Positions 1 to 6,076 are shown, counted from the first letter of the stretch. The stretch is DNA of 6,619 nucleotides from JBDSTZ01 sp039927975 (GCA_039927975.1 JBDSTZ010000165.1:1-6619), one strand, 5' to 3'. Translations and numbers: made by a program. Notes: generated by a model from the letters alone, not told the origin.

Positions 1-292
1 GATCATGGCGTCAAAACGAACCAGCGACCTGATTCCTCTGTGCCACCCGCTGGCGCTGACACGCGTGGCGGTCGATTTCGAGACCGATGTGGCAACGTCC
101 AGCGTGCACTGCCGCGCGCAGGTGGAAACCGTCGGCAAGACCGGGGTCGAGATGGAAGCGCTCACCGCCGTCCAGGTGGGCTTGCTGACGATTTACGATA
201 TGTGCAAGGCGGCCGACCGCGGCATGGTGATGACCGATGTGCGGGTGCTGGAAAAGCAGGGCGGCAAGTCGGGGGCGTGGCGGGCAAGCTGA
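1..292 (+). CDS. moaC: Cyclic pyranopterin monophosphate synthase MoaC, C-terminal part (5' end outside window)
   Basis: MoaC acts in the cytoplasm with MoaA in the first step of molybdenum cofactor synthesis, converting the 3',8-cyclo-GTP intermediate into cyclic pyranopterin monophosphate. The open frame runs in from the left edge (the first full codon, ATC, is at 2-4) and stops with TGA at 290-292. About 96 residues are present, against about 160 for the whole protein, so the N-terminal third is missing. The ATG at 5 is an internal Met of the conserved run before SDLIPLCHPL, not the start. Family hallmarks are visible: the LCHPL motif with its conserved His (residue 14 counted from that Met), the TGVEMEALTAV motif (about 46-56), the YDMCKA motif with the conserved Asp65 and Lys68, and the C-terminal LEKxGGKSG. 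The coding sequence looks intact. It converges on the ligase-like gene with 10 bases between the two stop codons and no separate terminator. Confidence 0.96.
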   Translation, partial: IMASKRTSDLIPLCHPLALTRVAVDFETDVATSSVHCRAQVETVGKTGVEMEALTAVQVGLLTIYDMCKAADRGMVMTDVRVLEKQGGKSGAWRAS

Positions 293-302
293 GACGGTGC
301 GG

Positions 303-1787
303 TCAGAAGTGGCCGGTCACCCAGATGCGGGGATGGTAGTAATTGCCGTCGTACCAAGCCGCTTGAGCCGCGTTGAGCGCCCCCTCCCTGCCGCCCTTGG
401 CGATATCAGCCTGGATCGTCGTGACCACGACCAGCAATGCTGCCAATATCAGACTGCCGGCCATGGCGCGGACCGGGAAGGACGGCGGCTGCGGCGCGAG
501 CTCATGGCGGAATTGCCAGCTCCAGCCAGCCGCACACCCAATAAAGAGTGCGATGAGCAGCTGGCTGACGGGCATGACGATCAATCCTGAGACGAGTCCG
601 TCGATAAGGATTGCGGATCCGGTTGCTATCCAAGCTGCGAGCGTGGCCTGATTCTGCGCATCATCCGGCGCTATCCGGTGCCCGGTTTTCAATAGGCCGA
701 GCAAGCCGAGTCCGATCGCGCCGCTCACGCTGCACAGTGCGGGCAATCCCCACTCGGCGCCGATCTGCAGGACCCAGTCGTGGGGGTGGGCGGCTATGCG
801 CACATCAATTCCGTAATGTGCGAAATGCAAAGGTCCAACGCCAAGCAGGGGATGCGCCGTCATCAGATCGAGAGCGCGGTGCCACAGGCCCCAGCGCGAT
901 GAGGTCGGATCGCTTGCCGTTCGCGCGGCCACGTCCTGAAGCATGCCGAATGGATGCATGCCGATCAGCAGCGGTATGAATGCAAAAAACACCGCATAGA
1001 TCGCGAGGCCCAGCAAGGCCGTGAGCAGCATCGTCTTGCAAAATCCGAAGGCATGGCGGCGACGAAGGCATAGCGCCAGGAGCGTGCCCGCAGCCAGTCC
1101 CATCATCGTGCCACGTCCACTGCTCAGCAATAGCAGCGTCCACCAGCCACCGGTCAGCGCGTACATCGGCCATCTAGCGGATGCGCCTTTGGGAATGCGA
1201 CAGCACTGCAATACCAGCAATGGCAACAAGATGGTTTGGGCGTGGTTGAGGAAGCGGTAATTGCTAAAGCCCGGCGCAAATGCACCGAGCACGGGTTGGG
1301 TGCGGGTTGTCGTGGCCGCGAGATAGATCAGCAGATTTTGCAGGAAGTAGAGCAGGCAACCGGCGGCCAGAATATTGAGCACGCGCGTCAGTCCCGATGC
1401 CCCGTGGGCGGCGATTTCACCTGCGATTCCCATGGCGAGAACCAGTAGCAGGAGGAAAAAGGACAGTTCCAGAAAGGCGTGGTGGGGAGAATAGGCGATC
1501 ACGCTTGAGGCGAAGCCAAGCGCGAAGAAAGACAAGATCGACAACAGGACGAGCCGGTTACCGAGAATGACGGTGAAACCGGAAAAGCGTGCGCCAAGGA
1601 AAACAGGTACCGCAAGCAAGAGCGCGACTACCTGCAAGCTGCGTTGATCGTTATGGCCGTCGGGCGCGAAAAAACAGAGCATGGTCGCGATGCAAACGAC
1701 GAGCGTCAGACCGAAGCGTCTTGTCCAGGCCAGCAATTCCGGCATGTCAGCGCCAGACCCGCCCAATCCTCGCTGCCGCATGTGCAT
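303..1787 (-). CDS. Wzy_C/O-antigen-ligase family membrane protein, probable pilin O-glycosylation ligase
   Basis: This is a polytopic inner-membrane protein of 494 residues with about 11-12 hydrophobic segments. Proteins of the Wzy_C (PF04932) family move lipid-linked glycans in the periplasm: WaaL onto lipid A core, PglL/TfpO onto pilins. Visible family features are an N-terminal half of hydrophobic spans, FSNYRFLNHAQT (about 174-185), SSGRG (222-226), and the large periplasmic loop. The loop carries SRWGLW (Arg298), HPLLGVG (312-318) and AHPHDW (His334, His336), with Glu345 shortly after. His336 is the expected essential loop His, although the usual HN is HD here. The tail reads HPRIWVTGHF. 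The ATG at 1787 is chosen because GGAG lies 6 bases before it; a TTG at 1799 and ATGs at 1781 and 1745 are alternatives. It lies 70 bases behind pilA on the same strand, with a terminator between them. That neighbourhood suggests the pilin as substrate, but an O-antigen ligase or polymerase cannot be excluded. Confidence 0.82.
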   Translation of the reverse strand: MHMRQRGLGGSGADMPELLAWTRRFGLTLVVCIATMLCFFAPDGHNDQRSLQVVALLLAVPVFLGARFSGFTVILGNRLVLLSILSFFALGFASSVIAYSPHHAFLELSFFLLLLVLAMGIAGEIAAHGASGLTRVLNILAAGCLLYFLQNLLIYLAATTTRTQPVLGAFAPGFSNYRFLNHAQTILLPLLVLQCCRIPKGASARWPMYALTGGWWTLLLLSSGRGTMMGLAAGTLLALCLRRRHAFGFCKTMLLTALLGLAIYAVFFAFIPLLIGMHPFGMLQDVAARTASDPTSSRWGLWHRALDLMTAHPLLGVGPLHFAHYGIDVRIAAHPHDWVLQIGAEWGLPALCSVSGAIGLGLLGLLKTGHRIAPDDAQNQATLAAWIATGSAILIDGLVSGLIVMPVSQLLIALFIGCAAGWSWQFRHELAPQPPSFPVRAMAGSLILAALLVVVTTIQADIAKGGREGALNAAQAAWYDGNYYHPRIWVTGHF

Positions 1788-1804
1788 GGCTCGCTCCAAC
1801 TCGT

Positions 1805-1837
1805 AAAAAAGGAACAGCCGCCCGAAGGCGGCTGCTC
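1805..1837 (-). terminator. Rho-independent terminator of pilA
   Basis: Read on the minus strand, an 8-bp perfect GC stem (CAGCCGCC / GGCGGCTG, arms at 1827-1834 and 1815-1822) closes a TTCG tetraloop and is followed by TTCC and six T residues (1805-1810). The outer bases 1836-1837 and 1812-1813 can pair again after one mismatch. It begins about 20 bases after the pilA stop codon. The T run ends only about 17 bases before the ligase ATG, so any ligase transcript starting at pilA must pass through it. Confidence 0.9.
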
Positions 1838-1857
1838 GTTCTTGCTACACAAGCAGA

Positions 1858-2337
1858 TTAGGTGCCGGTGCTGTTCTTGAGGATCGCAGCGTTGGCGGCG
1901 GCGTTGTTCGCCGAGGTGATGGTGGTGGCGATTGCCCAGGTCACGGCGGAAGTACCTGCGGTCGGCGTGAAAGTGATGGTGTCGGAAGAAGTGATGTTCT
2001 TGCCCAGGCCAGCTTTCAGTTTCTCTTCAATAATACCGTTGGTGGTAACCGTGATGGCCGATACTTCGTTGGTTGGGGTGAACGCAGGGAAAGCATTCGG
2101 CGAATCGGTCGTGTTGCATTTCTGAATGTCGCCACCGGCTTCCTGGGCGCAAACAGAAACGGCGGTCTTGTAGACGTCGGCCGCGGTCATCGCGTTAGCC
2201 AGCTTGGCCTTCACCGTGTAATCGCTGTAGGCAGGAATCGCCACTGCAGCCAGGATACCGATAATTGCCACGACGATCATCAATTCGATCAGGGTGAAAC
2301 CAGCTTGTGCCTTCTTAACCATTTTCATCGATTTCAT
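1858..2337 (-). CDS. pilA: Type IV major pilin precursor (PilA)
   Basis: This is the structural subunit of the type IV pilus (twitching, adhesion, DNA uptake), made as a prepilin at the inner membrane and cleaved and N-methylated by PilD. The precursor has 159 residues: a 13-residue basic leader MKSMKMVKKAQAG, then mature FTLIELMIVVAIIGILAAVA with Phe+1 and the essential Glu+5, giving 146 mature residues. The start at 2337 is supported by AAGGAG 7 bases upstream; an in-frame extension to 2391 lacks this and would spoil the leader. The only two cysteines are at precursor 63 and 74 (mature 50 and 61), just after the N-terminal helix. There is therefore no C-terminal disulfide-bonded D-loop as in Pseudomonas PilA. 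The C-terminal half is rich in Thr and Ser and the chain ends NSTGT. The gene has its own sigma-54 promoter and terminator and is followed by a probable glycosylation ligase. Confidence 0.95.
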   Translation of the reverse strand: MKSMKMVKKAQAGFTLIELMIVVAIIGILAAVAIPAYSDYTVKAKLANAMTAADVYKTAVSVCAQEAGGDIQKCNTTDSPNAFPAFTPTNEVSAITVTTNGIIEEKLKAGLGKNITSSDTITFTPTAGTSAVTWAIATTITSANNAAANAAILKNSTGT

Positions 2338-2386
2338 TTTGCTACTCCTTCGGGGGTTGGGTTGTATGGTGCCGCCCTTTCCATAC

Positions 2387-2402
2387 AGCAATAGGTGTGC
2401 CA
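2387..2402 (-). promoter_or_regulatory. Sigma-54 (RpoN) promoter of pilA
   Basis: The minus strand reads TGGCAC-ACCTA-TTGCT, an almost exact match to the RpoN consensus TGGCAC-N5-TTGCW. The invariant GG (2400-2401) and GC (2388-2389) are exactly 10 bases apart. The predicted transcript start is near 2376, giving a 5' leader of about 38 bases with an AAGGAG ribosome site before the pilA ATG. Sigma-54 control of pilA through PilS-PilR is established in Pseudomonas and other proteobacteria; here it is inferred from the promoter. Confidence 0.88.
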
Positions 2403-2424
2403 GCCCGTTTTTCCCTCATTTTGT

Positions 2425-2528
2425 TGTCGAAGAAGTATTTTTTCGCCGGATTTCAACCGAAATTTGTCAATTGGGGCGACAATTTTTGTCAGTCGGCGCA
2501 GGATTTGTCACTGCGCTGACAAAAATTG
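2425..2528. promoter_or_regulatory. Probable upstream enhancer array (PilR-type TGTC/GACA motifs)
   Basis: Between the -24 element and the end of the FHA gene lies AT-rich DNA with repeated TGTC (2425, 2465, 2487, 2506) and GACA (2478, 2518), mostly within TTTGTCA or TGACAAA. Same-orientation copies are about 19, 22 or 40 bases apart, close to two or four helical turns. Distances of about 50-145 bases upstream of the predicted start suit an activator of the sigma-54 enhancer-binding class. Pseudomonas PilR sites contain TGTC, so PilR is the natural candidate. The assignment is an inference; no binding data are implied. Confidence 0.55.
2480..2528. repeat. Perfect 13-bp inverted repeat upstream of pilA
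   Basis: CAATTTTTGTCAG (2480-2492) is the exact reverse complement of CTGACAAAAATTG (2516-2528), with a 23-base spacer that holds another TTTGTCA. It begins only 2 bases after the FHA gene stop codon. It could be a dyad binding site of the pilA enhancer, a 3' hairpin of the FHA transcript, or both. No T tract follows on the minus strand beyond the distal arm, which argues against a classical terminator. Confidence 0.8.
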
Positions 2529-2530
2529 GA

Positions 2531-3127
2531 CTATGCGGGATGCATGGAAAACAACATGACGGTGCCGGTCAGCTCGATCAGGTCGCCGTGCGCCAGCAAG
2601 CGTGGCGTCTTGCTCAAGGCTTCCTTGTTGACCAGCGCCACGCCGTCGCCCTCGACGTGGGCGATCGCGTAGCCATCGGCGCGGCGGCTGATGATCACCA
2701 CCAGAACGCCCGGGCTGCCGAGCGTGGTGACCGGTTTGACCAGGTTCAGCTTCTTGCCGGCGTTGGCGCCGTTCTGCACTTCAATGCTGGCCAGCCTGGG
2801 CGGCGCCAGGGTCGGGCCGGCCGGCGCCGCGACCAGCGGCGGGCCGCTGCGAAATTCGATCGAGAACTTGGCGATGGTGATCTTGTCCTTGTCCTTGAGT
2901 TCAGCGCGGGCGATGCGCCGGCCGTTGACGAAGGTGCCGTTGGTGCTGTCGAGGTCTTCCAGCACCACGCCGTCGCCCACCGGCGCCAGCGTCGCGTGGC
3001 GGCCGCTCACGGCCACGTGCTCGAGCACGACATTGTTTTGCGGATGACGCCCGAGGGTGGTCCGCTCGGTGCCGAGCTGGACTTCCTGCACCACCTGGGC
3101 ATCACGCGAAATGATAATTTTTGCCAC
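2531..3127 (-). CDS. Dual FHA-domain protein (second domain degenerate)
   Basis: This is a 198-residue soluble protein with no signal peptide or membrane segment. FHA domains bind phosphothreonine peptides, often downstream of Ser/Thr kinases. The first domain (about 1-92) is canonical, with TLGRHPQNNV (Gly26, Arg27), the SGRH phosphopeptide-binding motif (Ser41, Arg43, His44), and DLDSTNGTFVNG (Asn63, Asn68, Gly69). A linker of about 20 residues, rich in Pro and Ala, follows. The second region (about 113-195) keeps the outline TLG, SRR, a late Asn and LLAHGDLIEL. It has lost the Gly-Arg pair (GSP instead) and the SxxH motif, so it probably does not bind phosphothreonine. The start is GTG at 3127 with GGAG 8 bases before it; no in-frame ATG fits. 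The gene lies between the sucD terminator and the pilA control region and has no recognisable promoter of its own, so read-through from sucCD is possible. Its kinase and partner are unknown. Confidence 0.88.
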   Translation of the reverse strand: MAKIIISRDAQVVQEVQLGTERTTLGRHPQNNVVLEHVAVSGRHATLAPVGDGVVLEDLDSTNGTFVNGRRIARAELKDKDKITIAKFSIEFRSGPPLVAAPAGPTLAPPRLASIEVQNGANAGKKLNLVKPVTTLGSPGVLVVIISRRADGYAIAHVEGDGVALVNKEALSKTPRLLAHGDLIELTGTVMLFSMHPA

Positions 3128-3159
3128 TGATAGATCTCCGTCGGGCCGTGGCCAGAATG

Positions 3160-3186
3160 AAAAACGGGGAGCACACGCTCCCCGTT
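3160..3186 (-). terminator. Rho-independent terminator of sucCD
   Basis: A perfect 10-bp stem, AACGGGGAGC / GCTCCCCGTT (arms 3163-3172 and 3177-3186), closes a 4-base loop. On the minus strand it runs into five T residues (3160-3164), part of which belong to the stem. It starts about 32 bases after the sucD stop. On the plus strand the hairpin is followed by only a weak ATTATT, so its main action is on the sucCD transcript. Confidence 0.88.
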
Positions 3187-3217
3187 ATTATTGCCTAGCC
3201 TGGGCCGAGCTTACAAC

Positions 3218-4099
3218 TTACAGCATCGCCTGCAGCAAACGCGCCATTTCGGACGGGTTCTTGGTGGCCTTGATGCCGCATTCTTCCATGATGTCGAGCT
3301 TGGCTTGCGCGGTGTCGGCGCCGCCCGAGATCAGCGCGCCGGCGTGGCCCATGCGCTTGCCCGGTGGCGCGGTGACGCCGGCGATGAAGCACACGACCGG
3401 CTTCTTCATATTGTCCTTGATCCAGTATGCCGCATTCGCTTCATCCGGTCCACCGATCTCGCCGATCATGATCACCGCGTCGGTGTCCGGATCGTCGTTG
3501 AACATCTTCATGATGTCGATGTGTTTCAGACCGTTGATCGGGTCGCCGCCGATGCCCACCGCCGACGACTGGCCCAGACCGAGCGCGGTCAGCTGGCCGA
3601 CCGCTTCGTACGTCAACGTGCCCGAACGCGAGACCACGCCGATGCGGCCCTTGCGGTGGATGTGGCCCGGCATGATGCCGATCTTGATTTCGTCTGGGGT
3701 GATCAGGCCTGGGCAGTTAGGGCCCAGCAGCAAGGTCTTGGAGCCGGCCTTGGCCATGCGGTCCTTGAGCGCCATCATGTCGCGCACAGGAATGCCTTCG
3801 GTGATGCAGATCGCCAGGTCCAGCTCGGCTTCGACCGCTTCCCAGATCGCGGCGGCGGCGCCTGCCGGCGGCACGTAGATGACCGACACGTTGGCGCCGG
3901 TTTCTTTTTTCGCTTCCGAGACGTTGGCGAAAATCGGGATGCCTTCGAAGTCTTCGCCGGCTTTCTTCGGGTTGACGCCGGCGACGAAGCATTCCTTGCC
4001 GTTCGCGTAGTCGCGGCACATGCGGGTGTGGAACTGGCCGGTCTTGCCGGTGATTCCCTGGGTTACGACTTTGGTATCTTTATTGATCAGAATCGACAT
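3218..4099 (-). CDS. sucD: Succinyl-CoA synthetase (ADP-forming) subunit alpha
   Basis: With SucC this forms the cytoplasmic TCA-cycle enzyme that converts succinyl-CoA, a nucleoside diphosphate and phosphate into succinate, CoA and nucleoside triphosphate. The protein has 293 residues, close to the family length. An N-terminal CoA-binding Rossmann domain contains GITGKTGQFHT (15-25). GPNCPGLITP (126-135) and SRSGTLTYE (157-165) follow. The phosphohistidine motif is GHAGALISGG, with His252 equivalent to the catalytic His of E. coli SucD. The ATG at 4099 has AAGGAA 5 bases upstream. It follows sucC after only 12 bases, so the two are translated from one transcript, which ends at the hairpin downstream. 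No defect is visible. Confidence 0.98.
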   Translation of the reverse strand: MSILINKDTKVVTQGITGKTGQFHTRMCRDYANGKECFVAGVNPKKAGEDFEGIPIFANVSEAKKETGANVSVIYVPPAGAAAAIWEAVEAELDLAICITEGIPVRDMMALKDRMAKAGSKTLLLGPNCPGLITPDEIKIGIMPGHIHRKGRIGVVSRSGTLTYEAVGQLTALGLGQSSAVGIGGDPINGLKHIDIMKMFNDDPDTDAVIMIGEIGGPDEANAAYWIKDNMKKPVVCFIAGVTAPPGKRMGHAGALISGGADTAQAKLDIMEECGIKATKNPSEMARLLQAML

Positions 4100-4111
4100 G
4101 TTATTTCCTTA

Positions 4112-5281
4112 TTAGGCTTTACCAGCAGCGGCGGCGACGACGGCCTTGGCTGCGTCTTCCATCGTATCGGCGGCGATGATCGGCAGGCCGGAGTCGGCCA
4201 GCATCTTCTTGCCCAGATCTTCATTGGTGCCCTTCATGCGCACCACCAGCGGCACTTGCAGCGACACGGCCTTGGAGGCGGTGATGACGCCTTCGGCGAT
4301 CACGTCGCAGCGCATGATGCCGCCGAAAATGTTGACCAGGATGGCTTTCAGGCCTGGGTTCTTCAGCATGATCTTGAACGCTTCGGTCACCTTCTCGGCC
4401 GTGGCGCCACCGCCGACGTCGAGGAAGTTGGCCGGCTCGCCGCCGAACAGCTTGATGGTGTCCATGGTGGCCATGGCCAGGCCGGCGCCGTTGACCAGGC
4501 AGCCGATGTTGCCGTCGAGCGAAATGTAGGCGAGGTCGAATTTCGACGCTTCGACTTCGGCCGGATCTTCTTCGTCCAGGTCGCGGTAGGCGACGATTTC
4601 AGGGTGACGGTACAGGGCGTTCGAATCGAAATTGAACTTGGCGTCGAGCGCGATGACCTTGCCCGAACCGGTCAGGATCAGCGGGTTGATTTCGGCCAGC
4701 GAGGAGTCGGTCTCCCAGTACGCCTTGTACAGGCCCTTGAGCTGGACGCGGGCGTCGGCGATCGATTCGGCAGGCACGCCGATCTTGGCCGAGATGTCGT
4801 CGGCTTCGGCGTCGGTCAGGCCGACCGATGGGTCGATCGCGATCTGGTGGATCTTTTCCGGGTTCGAATACGCCACTTCCTCGATGTCCATGCCGCCTTC
4901 GGACGAGGCCATCAGGACCACGCGCTGGCTGACCCGGTCGGTGACCATCGACACGTACAGTTCTTTCTTGATGTCGGCGCCTTCTTCGATCAGCAGGCGG
5001 TTGACCTTCTGGCCTTCAGGACCGGTCTGGTGCGTGATGAGCTGCATGCCGAGAATCTGGCTGGCGTATTCCTTGACTTGCTCGAGCGACTTGGCGACCT
5101 TGACGCCGCCGCCCTTGCCGCGGCCGCCCGCGTGGATTTGCGCCTTGACGACCCACACCGGGCCTCCCAGCGTCTCGGCGGCCTTGACGGCTTCTTCCAC
5201 GGACATGCACGGAATGCCGCGCGGTACCGTCACCCCGAACTGCCTGAGGATTTCTTTGCCCTGATACTCATGGATTTTCAT
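4112..5281 (-). CDS. sucC: Succinyl-CoA synthetase (ADP-forming) subunit beta
   Basis: This is the nucleotide- and succinate-binding partner of SucD. The protein has 389 residues against 388 in E. coli, and residue numbers coincide. An ATP-grasp domain (about 1-235) carries Lys46 in VVKAQIHAGGRGKGGGV. EINP (197-200) and Asp213 match the metal-binding Asn199 and Asp213 of E. coli. The C-terminal CoA-ligase domain contains GNIGCLVNGAGLA (Asn264), LFGGEPANFLDVGGGA (278-293) and NIFGGIMRCD (317-326, including the substrate loop Gly-Ile-Met). The ATG at 5281 has AAGGGA 7 bases upstream. It is first in the sucCD operon, about 105 bases after the DUF2889 gene. No terminator is seen in that gap, so either read-through or a separate promoter could drive it. 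Confidence 0.98.
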   Translation of the reverse strand: MKIHEYQGKEILRQFGVTVPRGIPCMSVEEAVKAAETLGGPVWVVKAQIHAGGRGKGGGVKVAKSLEQVKEYASQILGMQLITHQTGPEGQKVNRLLIEEGADIKKELYVSMVTDRVSQRVVLMASSEGGMDIEEVAYSNPEKIHQIAIDPSVGLTDAEADDISAKIGVPAESIADARVQLKGLYKAYWETDSSLAEINPLILTGSGKVIALDAKFNFDSNALYRHPEIVAYRDLDEEDPAEVEASKFDLAYISLDGNIGCLVNGAGLAMATMDTIKLFGGEPANFLDVGGGATAEKVTEAFKIMLKNPGLKAILVNIFGGIMRCDVIAEGVITASKAVSLQVPLVVRMKGTNEDLGKKMLADSGLPIIAADTMEDAAKAVVAAAAGKA

Positions 5282-5329
5282 GCTGGCTTCCCTTCGTCTG
5301 ATACTGATTTGTAGAATTAGAATTACGGT

Positions 5330-5359
5330 TTATAAATGCGGTGCTGTTGGTCGAGATAA
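5330..5359 (-). promoter_or_regulatory. Possible sigma-70 promoter of sucCD
   Basis: In the AT-rich gap before sucC the minus strand carries TTATCT (5354-5359), an 18-base spacer, then TTATAA (5330-5335). The -10-like element is reasonable, but the -35-like element matches only about half of TTGACA. A direct repeat of AATTCTA follows in the leader (about 5313-5326). This is the best candidate seen in the gap. Confidence 0.25.
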
Positions 5360-5386
5360 AAACGGGAACTGCGAGTACTACGATTG

Positions 5387-5956
5387 CTAGCCCTGCTTCG
5401 GGGCCGGTTTGGCCACCCAGCGCGGATAGTATTTGGCGACCGCCGGACCGTCGGCGCGCAAGGCGTGGCAACGGTTGATCTGGAACGGCGCACCCTGCTC
5501 CCCGCCGGCCCGCGCGCCGCCGAAGCCGGCGATATCGCGGCCGAGGGCCTGGAAGGCGGCGGTGGGGAGAATGAGCGACAGTTCGGTCAGGTGGGTGCAG
5601 CCGAGCACGCCCGACAGGCGGTCTTTCAGGCGCAGCCGGAAATGATCCGTCAGCGACAGGCCGATCAGGCTTTTATAGGCAGGAGCAATCGTGTCGCAAT
5701 AACCCGGGTACGGCACGGCATCGGACGCGGCTTCCGCATCGACGATGAGCATGTCGGGGTTGATGGTCAGACGCAGTTTGAGGTCGTGGACAGGCACACC
5801 GGCGGCGCGCGGGCCGGAGGTGAGCACGATATCACTGGATTTGATATCGGTTATATGCGCGTCAAGATCCCACAAGCCATCGTCGCGGGCATAAGCCTGG
5901 ACCTGGATGGCGCGCGTATGCCGCAAGGTGCGGGGAACGGAGGATGACAGGGGCAT
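5387..5956 (-). CDS. DUF2889 family protein
   Basis: This 189-residue protein has the recognisable conserved blocks of DUF2889 (PF11136), a family of unknown function. The blocks are RTLRHTRAI then AYARDDGLWDLDAHITDIK (about 9-39), GVPVHDLKLRLTI (53-65), VPYPGYC (81-87), GCTHLTEL (119-126) and FQINRCHALRADGPAVAKYYPRW (158-180). The conserved cysteines and histidines (His57, Cys87, Cys120, His122, Cys163, His164) could form a metal site; this is inference. There is no signal peptide or membrane segment. The ATG at 5956 has only a weak ribosome site (GG about 6 bases upstream). A TTG at 5965 would add three residues (Met, Val, Phe). In many betaproteobacteria this family lies near recA-recX and sucCD, which fits the downstream sucC. 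An extended -10 promoter lies about 105 bases upstream of the start. Confidence 0.88.
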   Translation of the reverse strand: MPLSSSVPRTLRHTRAIQVQAYARDDGLWDLDAHITDIKSSDIVLTSGPRAAGVPVHDLKLRLTINPDMLIVDAEAASDAVPYPGYCDTIAPAYKSLIGLSLTDHFRLRLKDRLSGVLGCTHLTELSLILPTAAFQALGRDIAGFGGARAGGEQGAPFQINRCHALRADGPAVAKYYPRWVAKPAPKQG

Positions 5957-6012
5957 AAAAACCAATGCCGGAAATGCGGCGGTAAATGACTGCAGCCGTT
6001 GTGCTGATGCAC

Positions 6013-6035
6013 GTTGTCGCAGTTTCTACGACAAC
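6013..6035 (-). promoter_or_regulatory. Stable hairpin in the leader of the DUF2889 gene
   Basis: In the minus-strand RNA, GUUGUCGUAG pairs with CUGCGACAAC (10 pairs including one G-U) across an AAA loop. A second short hairpin, GTGC-ATCA-GCAC (6001-6012), follows directly. No T run follows, so it is not an intrinsic terminator. It sits between the probable promoter and the DUF2889 start and could affect RNA stability or translation. Confidence 0.45.
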
Positions 6036-6067
6036 AACCGCTCATGCGGCGCTGCTTAAACCACAAA

Positions 6068-6076
6068 ATTTTAGCA
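6068..6076 (-). promoter_or_regulatory. Extended -10 promoter, probably for the DUF2889 gene
   Basis: The minus strand reads TGCTAAAAT, an extended -10 (TGN plus a TATAAT-like hexamer) with no convincing -35 at 17 bases. The predicted start near 6061 gives a leader of about 104 bases to the DUF2889 ATG. Confidence 0.45.

Noticed and set aside
1788..1799. TTG at 1799 as the start of the ligase-like gene
   Set aside because: It overlaps the GGAG that properly serves the ATG at 1787 and has no ribosome site of its own.
2338..2391. Upstream extension of the pilin reading frame to 2391
   Set aside because: It would include the predicted sigma-54 start and leader, has no ribosome site, and would give an abnormally long prepilin leader.
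2294..3130. A 278-residue open frame on the plus strand opposite pilA's start and the FHA gene
   Set aside because: It runs through the pilA promoter region and opposite a well-supported FHA protein. The translation has no recognisable domain.
3191..5314. A 707-residue open frame on the plus strand across sucD and sucC
   Set aside because: It is antisense to two complete, highly conserved genes. Its Asp-, His- and Arg-rich translation is the usual by-product of codon bias in GC-rich DNA.
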